The position numbers and the translations under genes are program-made. 64,000 nt of DNA. Origin: Methanobacterium sp. GTDB lineage: Archaea > Methanobacteriota > Methanobacteria > Methanobacteriales > Methanobacteriaceae. Positions 36,802 to 45,814 of this stretch are shown here, in pieces (the stretch's first letter is position 1; each line of letters starts with the position of its first letter). The DNA is taken from assembly GCA_039666455.1 (NCBI GenBank), contig JAVSLW010000035.1, positions 1 to 64,000 of the forward strand. Direction: 5' to 3'. Under the pieces are notes generated by a model. It was not told where the DNA came from. It saw only the letters and a list, made by a program, of their open reading frames with translations, and made no database searches.

Positions 36802-37467
36802 AAAGTCTTTATAAGCTTTTATTACTTCTTCCCCACTTAAAAACAGTAGCCCTTCTTTTTCAGCGTATTTTTCAACTTCAGATGTTGGCAGTGAATTCCC
36901 GGTGTTGTCATCCATCATTTCACAGCAAACAGCGGCAGGAGTTAGCCCTGTCATCTCAGTAAGTGCGACACTCATTTCAGTATGGCCCTGACGCCTGGTT
37001 AAAAGTCCTTTTGAACCTCTAAGGATTGTTACATGTCCTGGAGCTCTGAAGTGTTTTCCAAAGTTGTTGTGATCTTCATTTTTACAGAGCATTGCAAGTT
37101 CTTTTATGGTCAAAGCTCTGTCATTATCTGTTATTCCAGTAAATGTTTCTCTGTGGTTTATGGTCAGTGAAAAGGCTGATCTTTCATCGTAGGGGATATC
37201 ATTTGGTGAAAGTTCGGCTAATAAGGGATATCGGTACTGTGCTGCATCCATTACATCAGTCATGAAGGGTAATCTCAGTTTTCTGGCTTCTTCGTGAGAT
37301 ACAGCGGTACATATCAGCCCCCCGGCATCATTTCTCATTCTTGAAATGTGCTGCGGCTTAATAAATTCTGCTGCGATAATCATATCGGTTTCTCTTTCCC
37401 TATTATCACTGTCAAATACCAAAATGATCTCACCGTCTTTAAATGCTTTCAATGCGTCCTTTATCAT
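36793..37467 (-). CDS. ribB: 3,4-dihydroxy-2-butanone 4-phosphate synthase
   Basis: A 224-residue monofunctional RibB. The acidic metal site is in DSDNRERETDMIIAAEF near residue 20, and the substrate residues lie in RQGHTEMSVALTEMTG near 158. It converts ribulose 5-phosphate to the four-carbon unit of riboflavin, and so feeds flavin and F420 synthesis. It is convergent with the CobB-like gene and followed upstream by ribK. Confidence 0.96.
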   Translation of the reverse strand: MIKDALKAFKDGEIILVFDSDNRERETDMIIAAEFIKPQHISRMRNDAGGLICTAVSHEEARKLRLPFMTDVMDAAQYRYPLLAELSPNDIPYDERSAFSLTINHRETFTGITDNDRALTIKELAMLCKNEDHNNFGKHFRAPGHVTILRGSKGLLTRRQGHTEMSVALTEMTGLTPAAVCCEMMDDNTGNSLPTSEVEKYAEKEGLLFLSGEEVIKAYKDFKG

Positions 37468-37602
37468 TTAATCGTAACTCCATTATACGTTTTTCGTGAA
37501 TTAATAGACTTCCAATTTAATATGGTTATAATGTATTTTTATAAAATTAATATTTATGCATTTTCTAAAGGAGATTAATTATTTCATTTAAAAGATAAAA
37601 AT

Positions 37603-37983
37603 TTAATATTCGAGGTTTAATTTAACTTTATGCCCATTTTTAATTTCTAAAGACTCTTTAACCTTAATTGAAGTTATAAATTCAAGAATATTTTCTCCAT
37701 GTGTGGTTTTTTTTGGAAACACTACTGCACCACATATATCATTGTTTAAAACAGCTTTTATAAGTAGAACATCCCCAAAATTCCCTTCACCTTTAATTTT
37801 TTCCATTTTATCCTTTTTAATCTGGTGGATCTTCTGGATTTCACTTTCAGATATCCTGATATTTAAGGTACCTGGAAAGGGAGTAAAATTAAGTTTCTTT
37901 TCAAACTGATCCTTATAAAATGATCTGGACATGAAATAAGCACCTTTTCCCTGTCCTGATACTACAATTCCTTTAATTTCCAT
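37603..37983 (-). CDS. ribK: CTP-dependent riboflavin kinase
   Basis: An archaeal-type riboflavin kinase of about 126 residues, using CTP rather than ATP as established for Methanocaldococcus RibK. Motifs are VVSGQGKGAYFMSR near the N-terminus, FPGTLNIRI near 38 and VVFPKKTTHGENILEFI near 95. The start at 37983 follows GTGATT; an ATG three codons earlier is also in frame. It lies just upstream of ribB, giving a flavin pair. Confidence 0.92.
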   Translation of the reverse strand: MEIKGIVVSGQGKGAYFMSRSFYKDQFEKKLNFTPFPGTLNIRISESEIQKIHQIKKDKMEKIKGEGNFGDVLLIKAVLNNDICGAVVFPKKTTHGENILEFITSIKVKESLEIKNGHKVKLNLEY

Positions 37984-37999
37984 TTTAATCACACTTAAA

Positions 38000-38641
38000 T
38001 TATTGGTTACGTTTGTCCAGCTCTTTCATAGCCTTTGTGGCCAGAATATGCGCCTTTCTGATTGGTTCAGGCATCTTAAATACAGAAGCTTTTAATACAG
38101 CATCAACTGCAGTTTTAAGAGAAATTTTATGACCTATACTCACGTACTTATCTTTAATGTATGCACCTACGGTTTCATTTCCTGACAGAACATATTTTAT
38201 GACGTTTTCATATTTAAATTTATATTTTCCAGGCGCTAATCTTTTTGCAACTCCAATTGCAGGTGTATCCATAAGCAGTCCAACATGGGAGGCAAGGCCA
38301 AAGCCCCGTGGATGCATGATACCATGGCCATTGACCATTAACACGTCGTAACTATTTTTCAGTGTTTTTAGAACTGAAACCATTGCATCGGCTTCTCTAA
38401 AACCTAAAAAACCTGCAATATATGGAAACTGAATTTCAACTTTTAAAGTTTTTTCTTCTAATACTTCAAGCGTGTTATAATCAATCACTACAGCTGCTGC
38501 AATGGCATAATTATCCCTTAAAAATGATATATCGACTCCTGCAACTTTTTTAATATCTTCAAATTTATCTTCTTTTATTATTTCCTTTGAGAGATTATTT
38601 TGGATATTTGAAAGATATTGGGTTAAATTACAGGAGCACAT
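38000..38641 (-). CDS. nfi: Endonuclease V
   Basis: A 213-residue RNase H-fold endonuclease V. The catalytic aspartates are in VAGVDISFLRD near residue 35 and in LMVNGHGIMHPRGFGLASHVG near 105, and AIGVAKRL follows near 130. It nicks DNA or RNA at deoxyinosine and inosine and handles deamination damage. It lies 12 bases downstream of the SepRS gene on the same strand. Confidence 0.94.
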   Translation of the reverse strand: MCSCNLTQYLSNIQNNLSKEIIKEDKFEDIKKVAGVDISFLRDNYAIAAAVVIDYNTLEVLEEKTLKVEIQFPYIAGFLGFREADAMVSVLKTLKNSYDVLMVNGHGIMHPRGFGLASHVGLLMDTPAIGVAKRLAPGKYKFKYENVIKYVLSGNETVGAYIKDKYVSIGHKISLKTAVDAVLKASVFKMPEPIRKAHILATKAMKELDKRNQ

Positions 38642-38653
38642 GGTGTTTAAATA

Positions 38654-40249
38654 TCAATCTTTAAGTTTGCATGTTATTGTACAAAATACAGGGCCTCTTA
38701 AATCAATCGCTTTATTATTACTGGTTATGTAGTTTAATGCAACTTCCTCAAGTTTTAAATTTATGTCAGAAAGAGATCTTGAAATTGGCACTCTTACAAT
38801 AACTTCATCTTTACCGCTTACAATCATTTCTTCAATTTTATAAGCTGCATCTGCTGCAATGCCATCCATATAGCTGATTTCTGTTGATATTCCTTTATCC
38901 AGTGCTTCAAGGGCTTTTTCATCAGTAATATCTTTAATAGGGACTCCAATTATATCTCCATTGTTAATATAAACTTTATTCCAGGCAGCAGGACCTAAAA
39001 GCTTTGTACCTTCTTCAGGCTCTAAAACTTTGACAATTATCTCTTTACCTAAAAATTCCCCTTCAAACGCTGTAAATTCACATGGAGAAGGCTCATTACC
39101 ATTTTCTTTAAAGGTATCAATTATATGATCCATTAGTTCTTTTCCTTCATCTGTTGCAGGGTAATAATTAATTCTAAGCACTGAAGCCATATCTCTATCT
39201 GAAAGAGTCCATTTACCATATGTTTCAGGATAAACCATTTCTCTTACATCTGTTTGATTGTAAAGCAGCATGGCAATTCTTTCAACACCTACTCCAATGT
39301 TTAAAACATCTTTTTCAATACCGTATTTTGCAAGGGCGATTGGTGAATACAATCCAAATGTAGCCACTTCAACCCATTCCTTAAGCCGGGAATGATAACC
39401 ATAAACCTCTGTCTGGGTCCCTTCAACATAATATTTGGACTTTTTCTCATCAGGAGTGAATTTAAACTTTTCAAAGCCGAAGTATTCCAGTAAACTTTCA
39501 GTAATAGCCTTACCAAGGTCAAGCGATACTTCATCGTCCATTACTACGCATGATGCAGAATGGTAAGTCGTTAAATGACTTGCATCCTCACGCTGTTCTC
39601 TTCTAAAGCATCTGTCAATGGAAAACATTTTAACTGGAAGTTTTCTTTTGTTGTTAACTGCTTTAAGGGTTATAAACCACCCTGAAGTCATATGAGATCG
39701 TAAAGTGGTTTTTGCAGGAACTGGTTTTAATTCACGGATTTCTGGAAAGACTTTTTCCAGAACACGAAGCCCCATATGGTCTTCAACTTCAAGGGCCTGT
39801 GAAACTTCTAAAACCAGATCATCTCCACTTACATCTCCCTTTTTGTATTCTCTAAAGACTTCTTTTAAACCTTCAATCCTATCATCATCTAAAGAAACAC
39901 CCAGATTTTTTATTTTTTCTATTTTATCCATTCCAATTCCAATGTCTGGTCTTGGAAGTCCTGCAATGTAAAAACACCTGTCAAGGACGGCCGGCGCTTC
40001 AGGGCCGAACTGCCTGTAGATATGGTCTTCTTCAATAAAAACGGGGTTCACTGTCTCTTTAAAACCTAAATTTAAATATGCCTGCCTTAACTGTGCCACT
40101 GTATCATACAGCACGTGGCTTTTACCGGTTTCAACTCTCACTCGAGGATATTCGTCATCATGATGGGGCTTTTTTATGGTTTGGGAGGTCATCATCCATG
40201 CTCCTTCAAAATCCTTTTTTGCAAGCTTTATAATTTTCTTTTTATCCAA
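38654..40249 (-). CDS. sepS: O-phosphoserine--tRNA(Cys) ligase
   Basis: A 531-residue class II synthetase, SepRS. The catalytic core shows motif 2 in RCFRREQREDASHLTTYHSA near residue 215 and motif 3 in IGVGVERIAMLLYN near 320. A C-terminal anticodon-binding part follows. It charges tRNA-Cys with phosphoserine, later converted to cysteine by SepCysS, the indirect cysteine route found in most methanogens. SepCysS is not in the window. Confidence 0.94.
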   Translation of the reverse strand: MDKKKIIKLAKKDFEGAWMMTSQTIKKPHHDDEYPRVRVETGKSHVLYDTVAQLRQAYLNLGFKETVNPVFIEEDHIYRQFGPEAPAVLDRCFYIAGLPRPDIGIGMDKIEKIKNLGVSLDDDRIEGLKEVFREYKKGDVSGDDLVLEVSQALEVEDHMGLRVLEKVFPEIRELKPVPAKTTLRSHMTSGWFITLKAVNNKRKLPVKMFSIDRCFRREQREDASHLTTYHSASCVVMDDEVSLDLGKAITESLLEYFGFEKFKFTPDEKKSKYYVEGTQTEVYGYHSRLKEWVEVATFGLYSPIALAKYGIEKDVLNIGVGVERIAMLLYNQTDVREMVYPETYGKWTLSDRDMASVLRINYYPATDEGKELMDHIIDTFKENGNEPSPCEFTAFEGEFLGKEIIVKVLEPEEGTKLLGPAAWNKVYINNGDIIGVPIKDITDEKALEALDKGISTEISYMDGIAADAAYKIEEMIVSGKDEVIVRVPISRSLSDINLKLEEVALNYITSNNKAIDLRGPVFCTITCKLKD

Positions 40250-40390
40250 GTAATGCCTCCTAAAAGTATATTTAAGTAGAATTAAGTTTTTTATAAATTT
40301 ATAATTCTTTTATGCCTATTTTTTAATAGATATTAAAGGTTTTTAATTGATCCTTTTTAATATTTACTTCCTCCGTGAAAATTTAAATAA

Positions 40391-40400
40391 TATATAAATC
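40391..40400 (+). promoter_or_regulatory. TATA box of tfrA; likely leaderless mRNA
   Basis: TATATAAATC lies about 20 bases upstream of the tfrA ATG at 40412. Archaeal transcription starts about 25 bases from the TATA centre, so the mRNA should begin at or near the start codon. No ribosome binding site is seen between. Confidence 0.5.
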
Positions 40401-40411
40401 TAAATTTTATT

Positions 40412-42061
40412 ATGGAAAGTGAAATTTACAAAACAGATGTCCTGGTAATAGGCTCTGGCGGAGCAGGATGTAGGGCAGCAATAGAGGCTTCTAAACATAA
40501 TTTAAGCGTTTTAATAGTATCAAAAGGTTTATCATTTAAATCAGGTTGCACAACACTGGCTGAAGGAGGATATAATGCAGCTTTTGGGGCAGTGGATTGT
40601 GCAGATAGTCCGGAATCTCATTTTGAAGACACGCTTAAAGGCGGAGCTTATCTAAACGATCCTAAACTCGTAAAAATCCTGGTTGAAGAAGCACCACAAA
40701 GACTTATTGAACTTGAAAGCTATGGTGCTCTTTTTGACAGGCAGGAATCTGGAGAAATTAACCAGAGGCCATTCGGAGGCCAGACATTCAGGCGTACATG
40801 TTTTCAGGGTGATAGAACAGGTCATGAAATGATGATGGCCCTTAAAGAAGAGGTTATCAAAAGAGAAATCGAAACCTTAGACGAAGTAATGATAACATCA
40901 CTCATCATGGATGAATCTGGAGAATCTGTGATAGGTGCAACAGGAATTTCACTTCCAGATTCAAAATTCATAGTTTTTAAAGCTAAATCTGTGGTTATGG
41001 CATGTGGAGGAGCAGGATGGCTTTATCCTGTAACTTCAAATACCTTGCAGAAGACTGGAGATGGATATTCACTCGCTTATGATGCTGGTGCAGACCTGCT
41101 GGACATGGAACAAGTTCAATTCCACCCAACAGGAATGGTTTTCCCGCAATCAAGAAAAGGAGTCCTTGTAACAGAAGCTGTGCGTGGAGAGGGTGGAAAG
41201 CTCATAAATGCCAGTGGCGAGAGGTTCATGAAAAATTACGACCCGCGGGGGGAGCTTGCAACAAGAGATATAGTTTCAAGGGCCATATACAACGAGATTA
41301 GAGAGGGGAGAGGTACTTTAGTAGGGGGGGTCTATCTGGATGTAAGTCATCTGGATGATGAAGTAATTGAAGAAAAGCTTGAGACCATGCTTTTACAGTT
41401 CCAGGACGTGGGTGTGGACATTAGAAAAGAGCCAATGGAAGTGGCACCAACTGCGCACCACTTCATGGGTGGTGTAAGGATAAATGAACATGGTGAAACC
41501 ACAGTTAGAAATTTATTTGCAGCAGGTGAGGTAACTGGTGGAGTTCACGGTGCAAACAGGCTTGGTGGTAATGCACTTGCAGATACACAGGTTTTTGGAA
41601 AAAGAGCTGGTGAAAGTGCTGCAAAAAATGCTCTTAAAGTTGAATTAAGCTCAAATGATGCATTTGTGGAAGCAGAAAAAGAACGAATCTCCAGTCTGTT
41701 TAAAGGTGGAGATGTTTATCCCTTTGAGATTAAAAAAGAGCTTGAAGAGCTAATGTGGAAAAATGTGGCCATAATTAGAAATGAAGAAGGTTTAAGATAT
41801 GCTTTAAACAGAATAAATGAACTTAAAGGAATGCTAAAGGATATGAAAGTGCCAGATGTTGTAAGTTACAATAATGACCTTCTTGATGCGCTTGAGGTAA
41901 TAAAGATGCTTGATGTGGCAGAACTTGTTACAAAATCGGCACTTTTCCGTCGTGAAAGCAGGGGGGCACATTACAGGGAAGATTTCCCTGAAACTGATGA
42001 TAACTGGAAAAGAAGTATTGTTTTTAATAAGAGTGGGAGATTAAGGTTTATTAAGAGGTAA
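40412..42061 (+). CDS. tfrA: Thiol:fumarate reductase subunit A
   Basis: A 549-residue flavoprotein of the succinate dehydrogenase/fumarate reductase family. FAD is bound by VLVIGSGGAGCRAAIEA near the N-terminus and by TLAEGGYNAAFG near residue 52. The active site has HPTGM near 230, an arginine in VTEAVRGEGGKL and HHFMGG near 347. TfrA with TfrB reduces fumarate using coenzymes M and B and produces the heterodisulfide. TfrB is not adjacent. Confidence 0.93.
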   Translation: MESEIYKTDVLVIGSGGAGCRAAIEASKHNLSVLIVSKGLSFKSGCTTLAEGGYNAAFGAVDCADSPESHFEDTLKGGAYLNDPKLVKILVEEAPQRLIELESYGALFDRQESGEINQRPFGGQTFRRTCFQGDRTGHEMMMALKEEVIKREIETLDEVMITSLIMDESGESVIGATGISLPDSKFIVFKAKSVVMACGGAGWLYPVTSNTLQKTGDGYSLAYDAGADLLDMEQVQFHPTGMVFPQSRKGVLVTEAVRGEGGKLINASGERFMKNYDPRGELATRDIVSRAIYNEIREGRGTLVGGVYLDVSHLDDEVIEEKLETMLLQFQDVGVDIRKEPMEVAPTAHHFMGGVRINEHGETTVRNLFAAGEVTGGVHGANRLGGNALADTQVFGKRAGESAAKNALKVELSSNDAFVEAEKERISSLFKGGDVYPFEIKKELEELMWKNVAIIRNEEGLRYALNRINELKGMLKDMKVPDVVSYNNDLLDALEVIKMLDVAELVTKSALFRRESRGAHYREDFPETDDNWKRSIVFNKSGRLRFIKR

Positions 42062-42077
42062 CACAAGAAAATAAGTA

Positions 42078-42149
42078 TGCCCTGACCGGGACTTGAACCC
42101 GGGTAATAGGATCCGCAATCCTACGTGATATCCGCTACACTACCAGGGC
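42078..42149 (-). tRNA. tRNA-Arg(GCG)
   Basis: The minus strand folds as a complete 72-nt cloverleaf. The acceptor GCCCTGG pairs with TCAGGGC, T8-A9 follow, and the D arm uses GTG/CAC. The anticodon arm is TAGGA-TTGCGGA-TCCTA (anticodon GCG, arginine codon CGC) and the T arm is CCGGG-TTCAAGT-CCCGG. CCA is not encoded. Confidence 0.93.
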
Positions 42150-42263
42150 AAATGTAAAACATTTTAATTCCAAAATTAGTCTGAAATCTAATTGGCAGTG
42201 TTTTTGAATTTAAAAAAATTCTATATCTTAATTGGGCCTTTTCCTATTTAAATTTTTAAAAAT

Positions 42264-43454
42264 TTAAACAAGTTTACCAAGCTTAAGCATGGCCTTAGGA
42301 GATACATTCACCAGCTTCTTTAGGAGAGCGCTGGGACTGATGCGTTCAAAATCACTTCCCTGGAAGGTTTGGGCTATTGAATCCAATTCTTTATCGGAAA
42401 GGCTTAAGAGATATTCTTTGGCTTTGAGATATTTTTTGAAAGAATTACCAATTTCCTCATGAAAACGTTTCTTATACTCTTTAAGGCTTTCATAGGACCA
42501 ATTTCCATTTTTAATTGCATTTGTAGCTACTTCCCCTGCAATGAGACCAGCCTGCATACCACTTATGATTCCACCACCAGTAAATGGGTTCACCTGACCT
42601 GCAGCATCTCCTACCAACATTACATTATTTGTAACCAGATTTTCCAGCGGGCCACCTACTGGAACACCTCCTACGTTGAATTCAACAGGAACAGCATTTT
42701 TAGTGGCTTCACAATTCTTCATAAAATCCAGGAGATGTTCATATGCACTTCTTGATGTCATGGTGTTTATTACACCTAATCCTACATTTGCAATGTCATC
42801 TCCTTTGGGAAATATCCATGCATATCCACCAGGAGCCACGCTTCCAAAGTAAAACTCAGTGGCATGTTTATCTTCTAATTCAGCACCTACCATTTCAAAC
42901 TGGGCTCATGATTCCATATTTTTAGCCTTAGTTGTTGTTTTAAGCCCAGCCCATCTTCCAACTCTTGATTCTGGACCATCTGCCCCTATAACGATCTTTG
43001 CCTTTATGTCAATTGTTTTATCCATATTTTCTGCCTTAACCAGCACATGGTCCTCTTTTAAGGTAAGTTCTCTAGCCAGAGTTTTTACCATAATCTGGCT
43101 ACCAGCACGGGCAGCATCCATAGCCATATGTTTGTCAAATACCTTTCTCTCCAGATTATAACCAGTTTCAGGAAATTTAACATTCTCTTGATTAAGCCAA
43201 ACATCAATCCCTCCGGGTGATACAAGACGAACTCTATCTATTTCTGCAGCTACCCATCGGTTGCTGGGTTTAATGCCTAATTTTTTCAAACCATTCTTTG
43301 AAACACCTTCAGCACATCTTTTAGGAGCTCCAATCTCTGATTTTTTGTCTATAAGTAGCACTTCAACACCACCCATGGCGGCATGTTTGGCTGCAGATGA
43401 ACCTGCTGGGCCCGCTCCAACTACCAGAACATCGGTTTCTATCATTTTTATCAT
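42264..43454 (-). pseudogene. Geranylgeranyl reductase interrupted by an in-frame TGA
   Basis: The sequence reads as one geranylgeranyl reductase of about 396 codons. The N-terminal FAD site is VVGAGPAGSSAAKHAAMGG, VIGADGPESRVGRWAG follows near residue 160, and the C-terminal part has VMLVGDAAGQVNPFTGGG. A TGA at 42906-42908 interrupts it after KNMES and the same frame resumes with AQFEMVGAE. The family commonly has cysteine at this position, so TGT/TGC to TGA is the likely change. The enzyme saturates archaeal lipid isoprenoid chains. Two separate peptides, a translated TGA or a sequencing error are alternatives. Confidence 0.85.
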
Positions 43455-43624
43455 GAATTCACCTCATTTTCCAGGGCTTTGACAGGGCAAACCTGGATAC
43501 AGATCTTGCAATCTTTGCAATCTTCTTTGTTGAATTTTAAGCTATTTTCCCTTACTTCTATGAGATTATGGGGACATGCACCAGCACATTCCCCACAATA
43601 CATGCAAAATTCCTTAACTCTCAT
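43451..43624 (-). CDS. Two-cluster 4Fe-4S ferredoxin
   Basis: A 57-residue ferredoxin with two [4Fe-4S] motifs, CMYCGECAGACP at residues 7-18 and CKDCKICIQVCP at residues 36-47. It ends ENEVNS, and its TGA overlaps the reductase start (ATGA at 43454-43451). It is a probable electron donor to the geranylgeranyl reductase, which needs a low-potential ferredoxin. The overlap strongly suggests translational coupling. Confidence 0.9.
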   Translation of the reverse strand: MRVKEFCMYCGECAGACPHNLIEVRENSLKFNKEDCKDCKICIQVCPVKALENEVNS

Positions 43625-43868
43625 GTCAAATCCCTCTTAGTAAGTTTAGTAACTATTTTTAAATTACTACTTAATGTAACCACTGGTTTTCATAGTATAT
43701 AAAATTTTCTATTTGAAGTTCAAAAAGGATTTAAAATTTGATGAAAAGCCAATAAAAAGAAGATAAAATACCAGTTTGGATATACAACAAAATTTAAAAA
43801 TAGAATACTGTCTTATTGATTCTATTTCTTATTTAAAACAACATAAAATGATCTATGTAAAAATCAGT

Positions 43869-44519
43869 TTAACTTTCTATGGAATTCATGACCATGTGTC
43901 TCCAGAGATCCATGGAATCTTCTATAAACTGTTCATGGTTTATTCCCTGACTTTCCAAAACATTTAAAGTGCTGGGACTCAATCTCACGATTCTTTCAGC
44001 AGTTACGGCAATAAAAACAGCTAATGCCATAGGTTTTAGACCCTTTCGCATGGTCCCATCATCGATTCCTTTTTGTATCGCATCACAGATTGTTTTCATA
44101 ATGTCTTTTGTCAGTAAATCGATTTCTTGGGCATGTTCTATTTCCCTGAGCTCGAATCTCTTTGATCTTGAGTAGAGATAAGCATCATGATAGTCAGGAT
44201 AATTTTTATAAAATTCAAAATAAGCCCTACCTGCTTCTTCGAGTTTTTCTATTCCTGTTTCATTGGACTTAACTTTCTCTTTAAACATTTTGTTAAAAAT
44301 TTTAGTTCCACGTAAGACAATAGCAAAGTATAAAGACTCTTTATTTTTGAAATGACGGTAAATTACAGATTTATTAAGCCCAACTTCTCGAGCTATATCG
44401 TTCATGGAAACATCGTCATAGCCATTTAGGAAGAATAACTTTTCGGCTATATCTAAGATATAGTTACGCCTCTGTTCGTTTTTTTGTTTCCTTATATCTT
44501 CAGTTGACACTATAATCAC
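43869..44519 (-). CDS. TetR/AcrR-family transcriptional regulator
   Basis: A 216-residue TetR-type protein. The N-terminal helix-turn-helix reads YDDVSMNDIAREVGLNKSVIYRHFKNKESLYF, at about residues 34-66. The C-terminal ligand domain is helical and unassigned. No operator could be identified. It stands alone between the ferredoxin-reductase pair and the PAP2-like gene. Confidence 0.88.
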   Translation of the reverse strand: MIIVSTEDIRKQKNEQRRNYILDIAEKLFFLNGYDDVSMNDIAREVGLNKSVIYRHFKNKESLYFAIVLRGTKIFNKMFKEKVKSNETGIEKLEEAGRAYFEFYKNYPDYHDAYLYSRSKRFELREIEHAQEIDLLTKDIMKTICDAIQKGIDDGTMRKGLKPMALAVFIAVTAERIVRLSPSTLNVLESQGINHEQFIEDSMDLWRHMVMNSIES

Positions 44520-44674
44520 CTAAATAGTTTAGTAGAGATCAAATGTTTTCATGTAAGATGCTGATTAGCACTTTGCAACTTGTATCTAATGTACATTATC
44601 AAATTGTTTGTATCATAACTCAATAAATTTAATATTAATGTATTTGGAAGTTTAAATGCACTTATGCCACGTTT

Positions 44675-45292
44675 TCAAATTAATATATATATCTGTCCTG
44701 CAGTTGAAAAAAATCCAAGCAGTGCACCTATTATAACCTGAGACAGGGTATGTTCCTTTAAATAGACTCTGCTCCACATCACGACAGGGATTATTAATGT
44801 AAATAATATTCCAGCTGGCCCGAAAACATATATTAATGCTGCTGCTGGTCCGGCAACTCCCATGGAGTGAATACTTATTTTCCAGTAGAGATTTATGAAA
44901 AACACTATTAGAGTATTTGAAAAGTAGCAGAACATTAAAACAGTTGTTATTAACGGTGCATTAAGTAAATACAGCACAATAACTCCTATTGAGTAGGATA
45001 GAAGTACCAGTAAAAGAGGATAGTTCCTATCTGTTCTTTCAGGTATATCCATGTCAATTTTATTGTTATTTCCATTTTTACCTTTAAGCCACCATAATAC
45101 AAGTAAAGTGGGCATTAAACCCGTAAAAATAACACATGCACTGGTAATTATTATAAAATCTGCTAAATCAAGTAAAAAATAATTAATTAGTGCAAACACT
45201 GGAATTGAAATTAAAGGGGCGTAAGCAGCATTTGAGATAAACTCTGCAAATTGTTTTTTGGAATTTTCTGTGATTTTAAAATAGATTGTCAT
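44675..45292 (-). CDS. PAP2-like membrane phosphatase
   Basis: A 205-residue protein with five to six hydrophobic segments. The motif SIHSMGVAGPAAALI near residue 142 corresponds to the family SGH region, and RVYLKEHTLSQVIIG near 175 to the third PAP2 motif. The usual aspartate after HxxxS is glutamine. Activity is therefore uncertain. Relatives dephosphorylate lipid phosphates. Confidence 0.65.
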   Translation of the reverse strand: MTIYFKITENSKKQFAEFISNAAYAPLISIPVFALINYFLLDLADFIIITSACVIFTGLMPTLLVLWWLKGKNGNNNKIDMDIPERTDRNYPLLLVLLSYSIGVIVLYLLNAPLITTVLMFCYFSNTLIVFFINLYWKISIHSMGVAGPAAALIYVFGPAGILFTLIIPVVMWSRVYLKEHTLSQVIIGALLGFFSTAGQIYILI

Positions 45293-45387
45293 GGAATTAC
45301 CTTATAATGACTACTGATTGAGTAGAACAAGTATTTATAGTTACAATAGTTTAAACTTTAATCTTCAATACAACTGAAAGTCCCAAC

Positions 45388-45795
45388 CTAATTCCATACA
45401 TAAAGTTTGAAAATGTATTTTCCACTACTTTTAAAACCTACAGAAACATCATTTGCTTTTTTTATATCTCCATGGGATACAATGGTTTTATTAAGCGCGC
45501 TGATTTCCATCAGGCTGTAATTTGAATTTCCAAGGGTTTTATTCAGGTAAGGGCCTGCTATTTTCCCTGCTTCCTGGATTCCTTCCTTTGAATTATTGTT
45601 TAAAGTAAGAACAGACGCTGTATTTTGAAGAACATTGGAACTGGTCATAATTTCCAGTGTATCCTGCGCATCCTGAATATAGCGAACCTGTACTGATTCT
45701 GGAACACACACATTAGCCACTGCAGTAATAATGATAAAAACAGGTATCAGGGCTAATACCGCATCTAAAGTAAATATTAATCCTTTTTCATCCAT
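45388..45795 (-). CDS. Pilin-like membrane-anchored protein
   Basis: A protein of about 136 residues with a single N-terminal hydrophobic helix, MDEKGLIFTLDAVLALIPV, and a polar exterior domain. The arrangement resembles archaeal type IV pilin-like proteins that have a short charged leader before the helix. No processing site can be proven. I use the ATG at 45795; an earlier in-frame ATG at 45807 adds MVVL. It precedes no other pilus gene. Confidence 0.55.
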   Translation of the reverse strand: MDEKGLIFTLDAVLALIPVFIIITAVANVCVPESVQVRYIQDAQDTLEIMTSSNVLQNTASVLTLNNNSKEGIQEAGKIAGPYLNKTLGNSNYSLMEISALNKTIVSHGDIKKANDVSVGFKSSGKYIFKLYVWN

Positions 45796-45814
45796 TAAAA
45801 CCACCATTTTAGAT

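Noticed and set aside
42906..42908. TGA read as selenocysteine in the reductase
   Set aside because: Methanobacteriales are not known to use selenocysteine and no SECIS-like hairpin was seen; a mutation or sequencing error is simpler. It is kept as a check in the findings.
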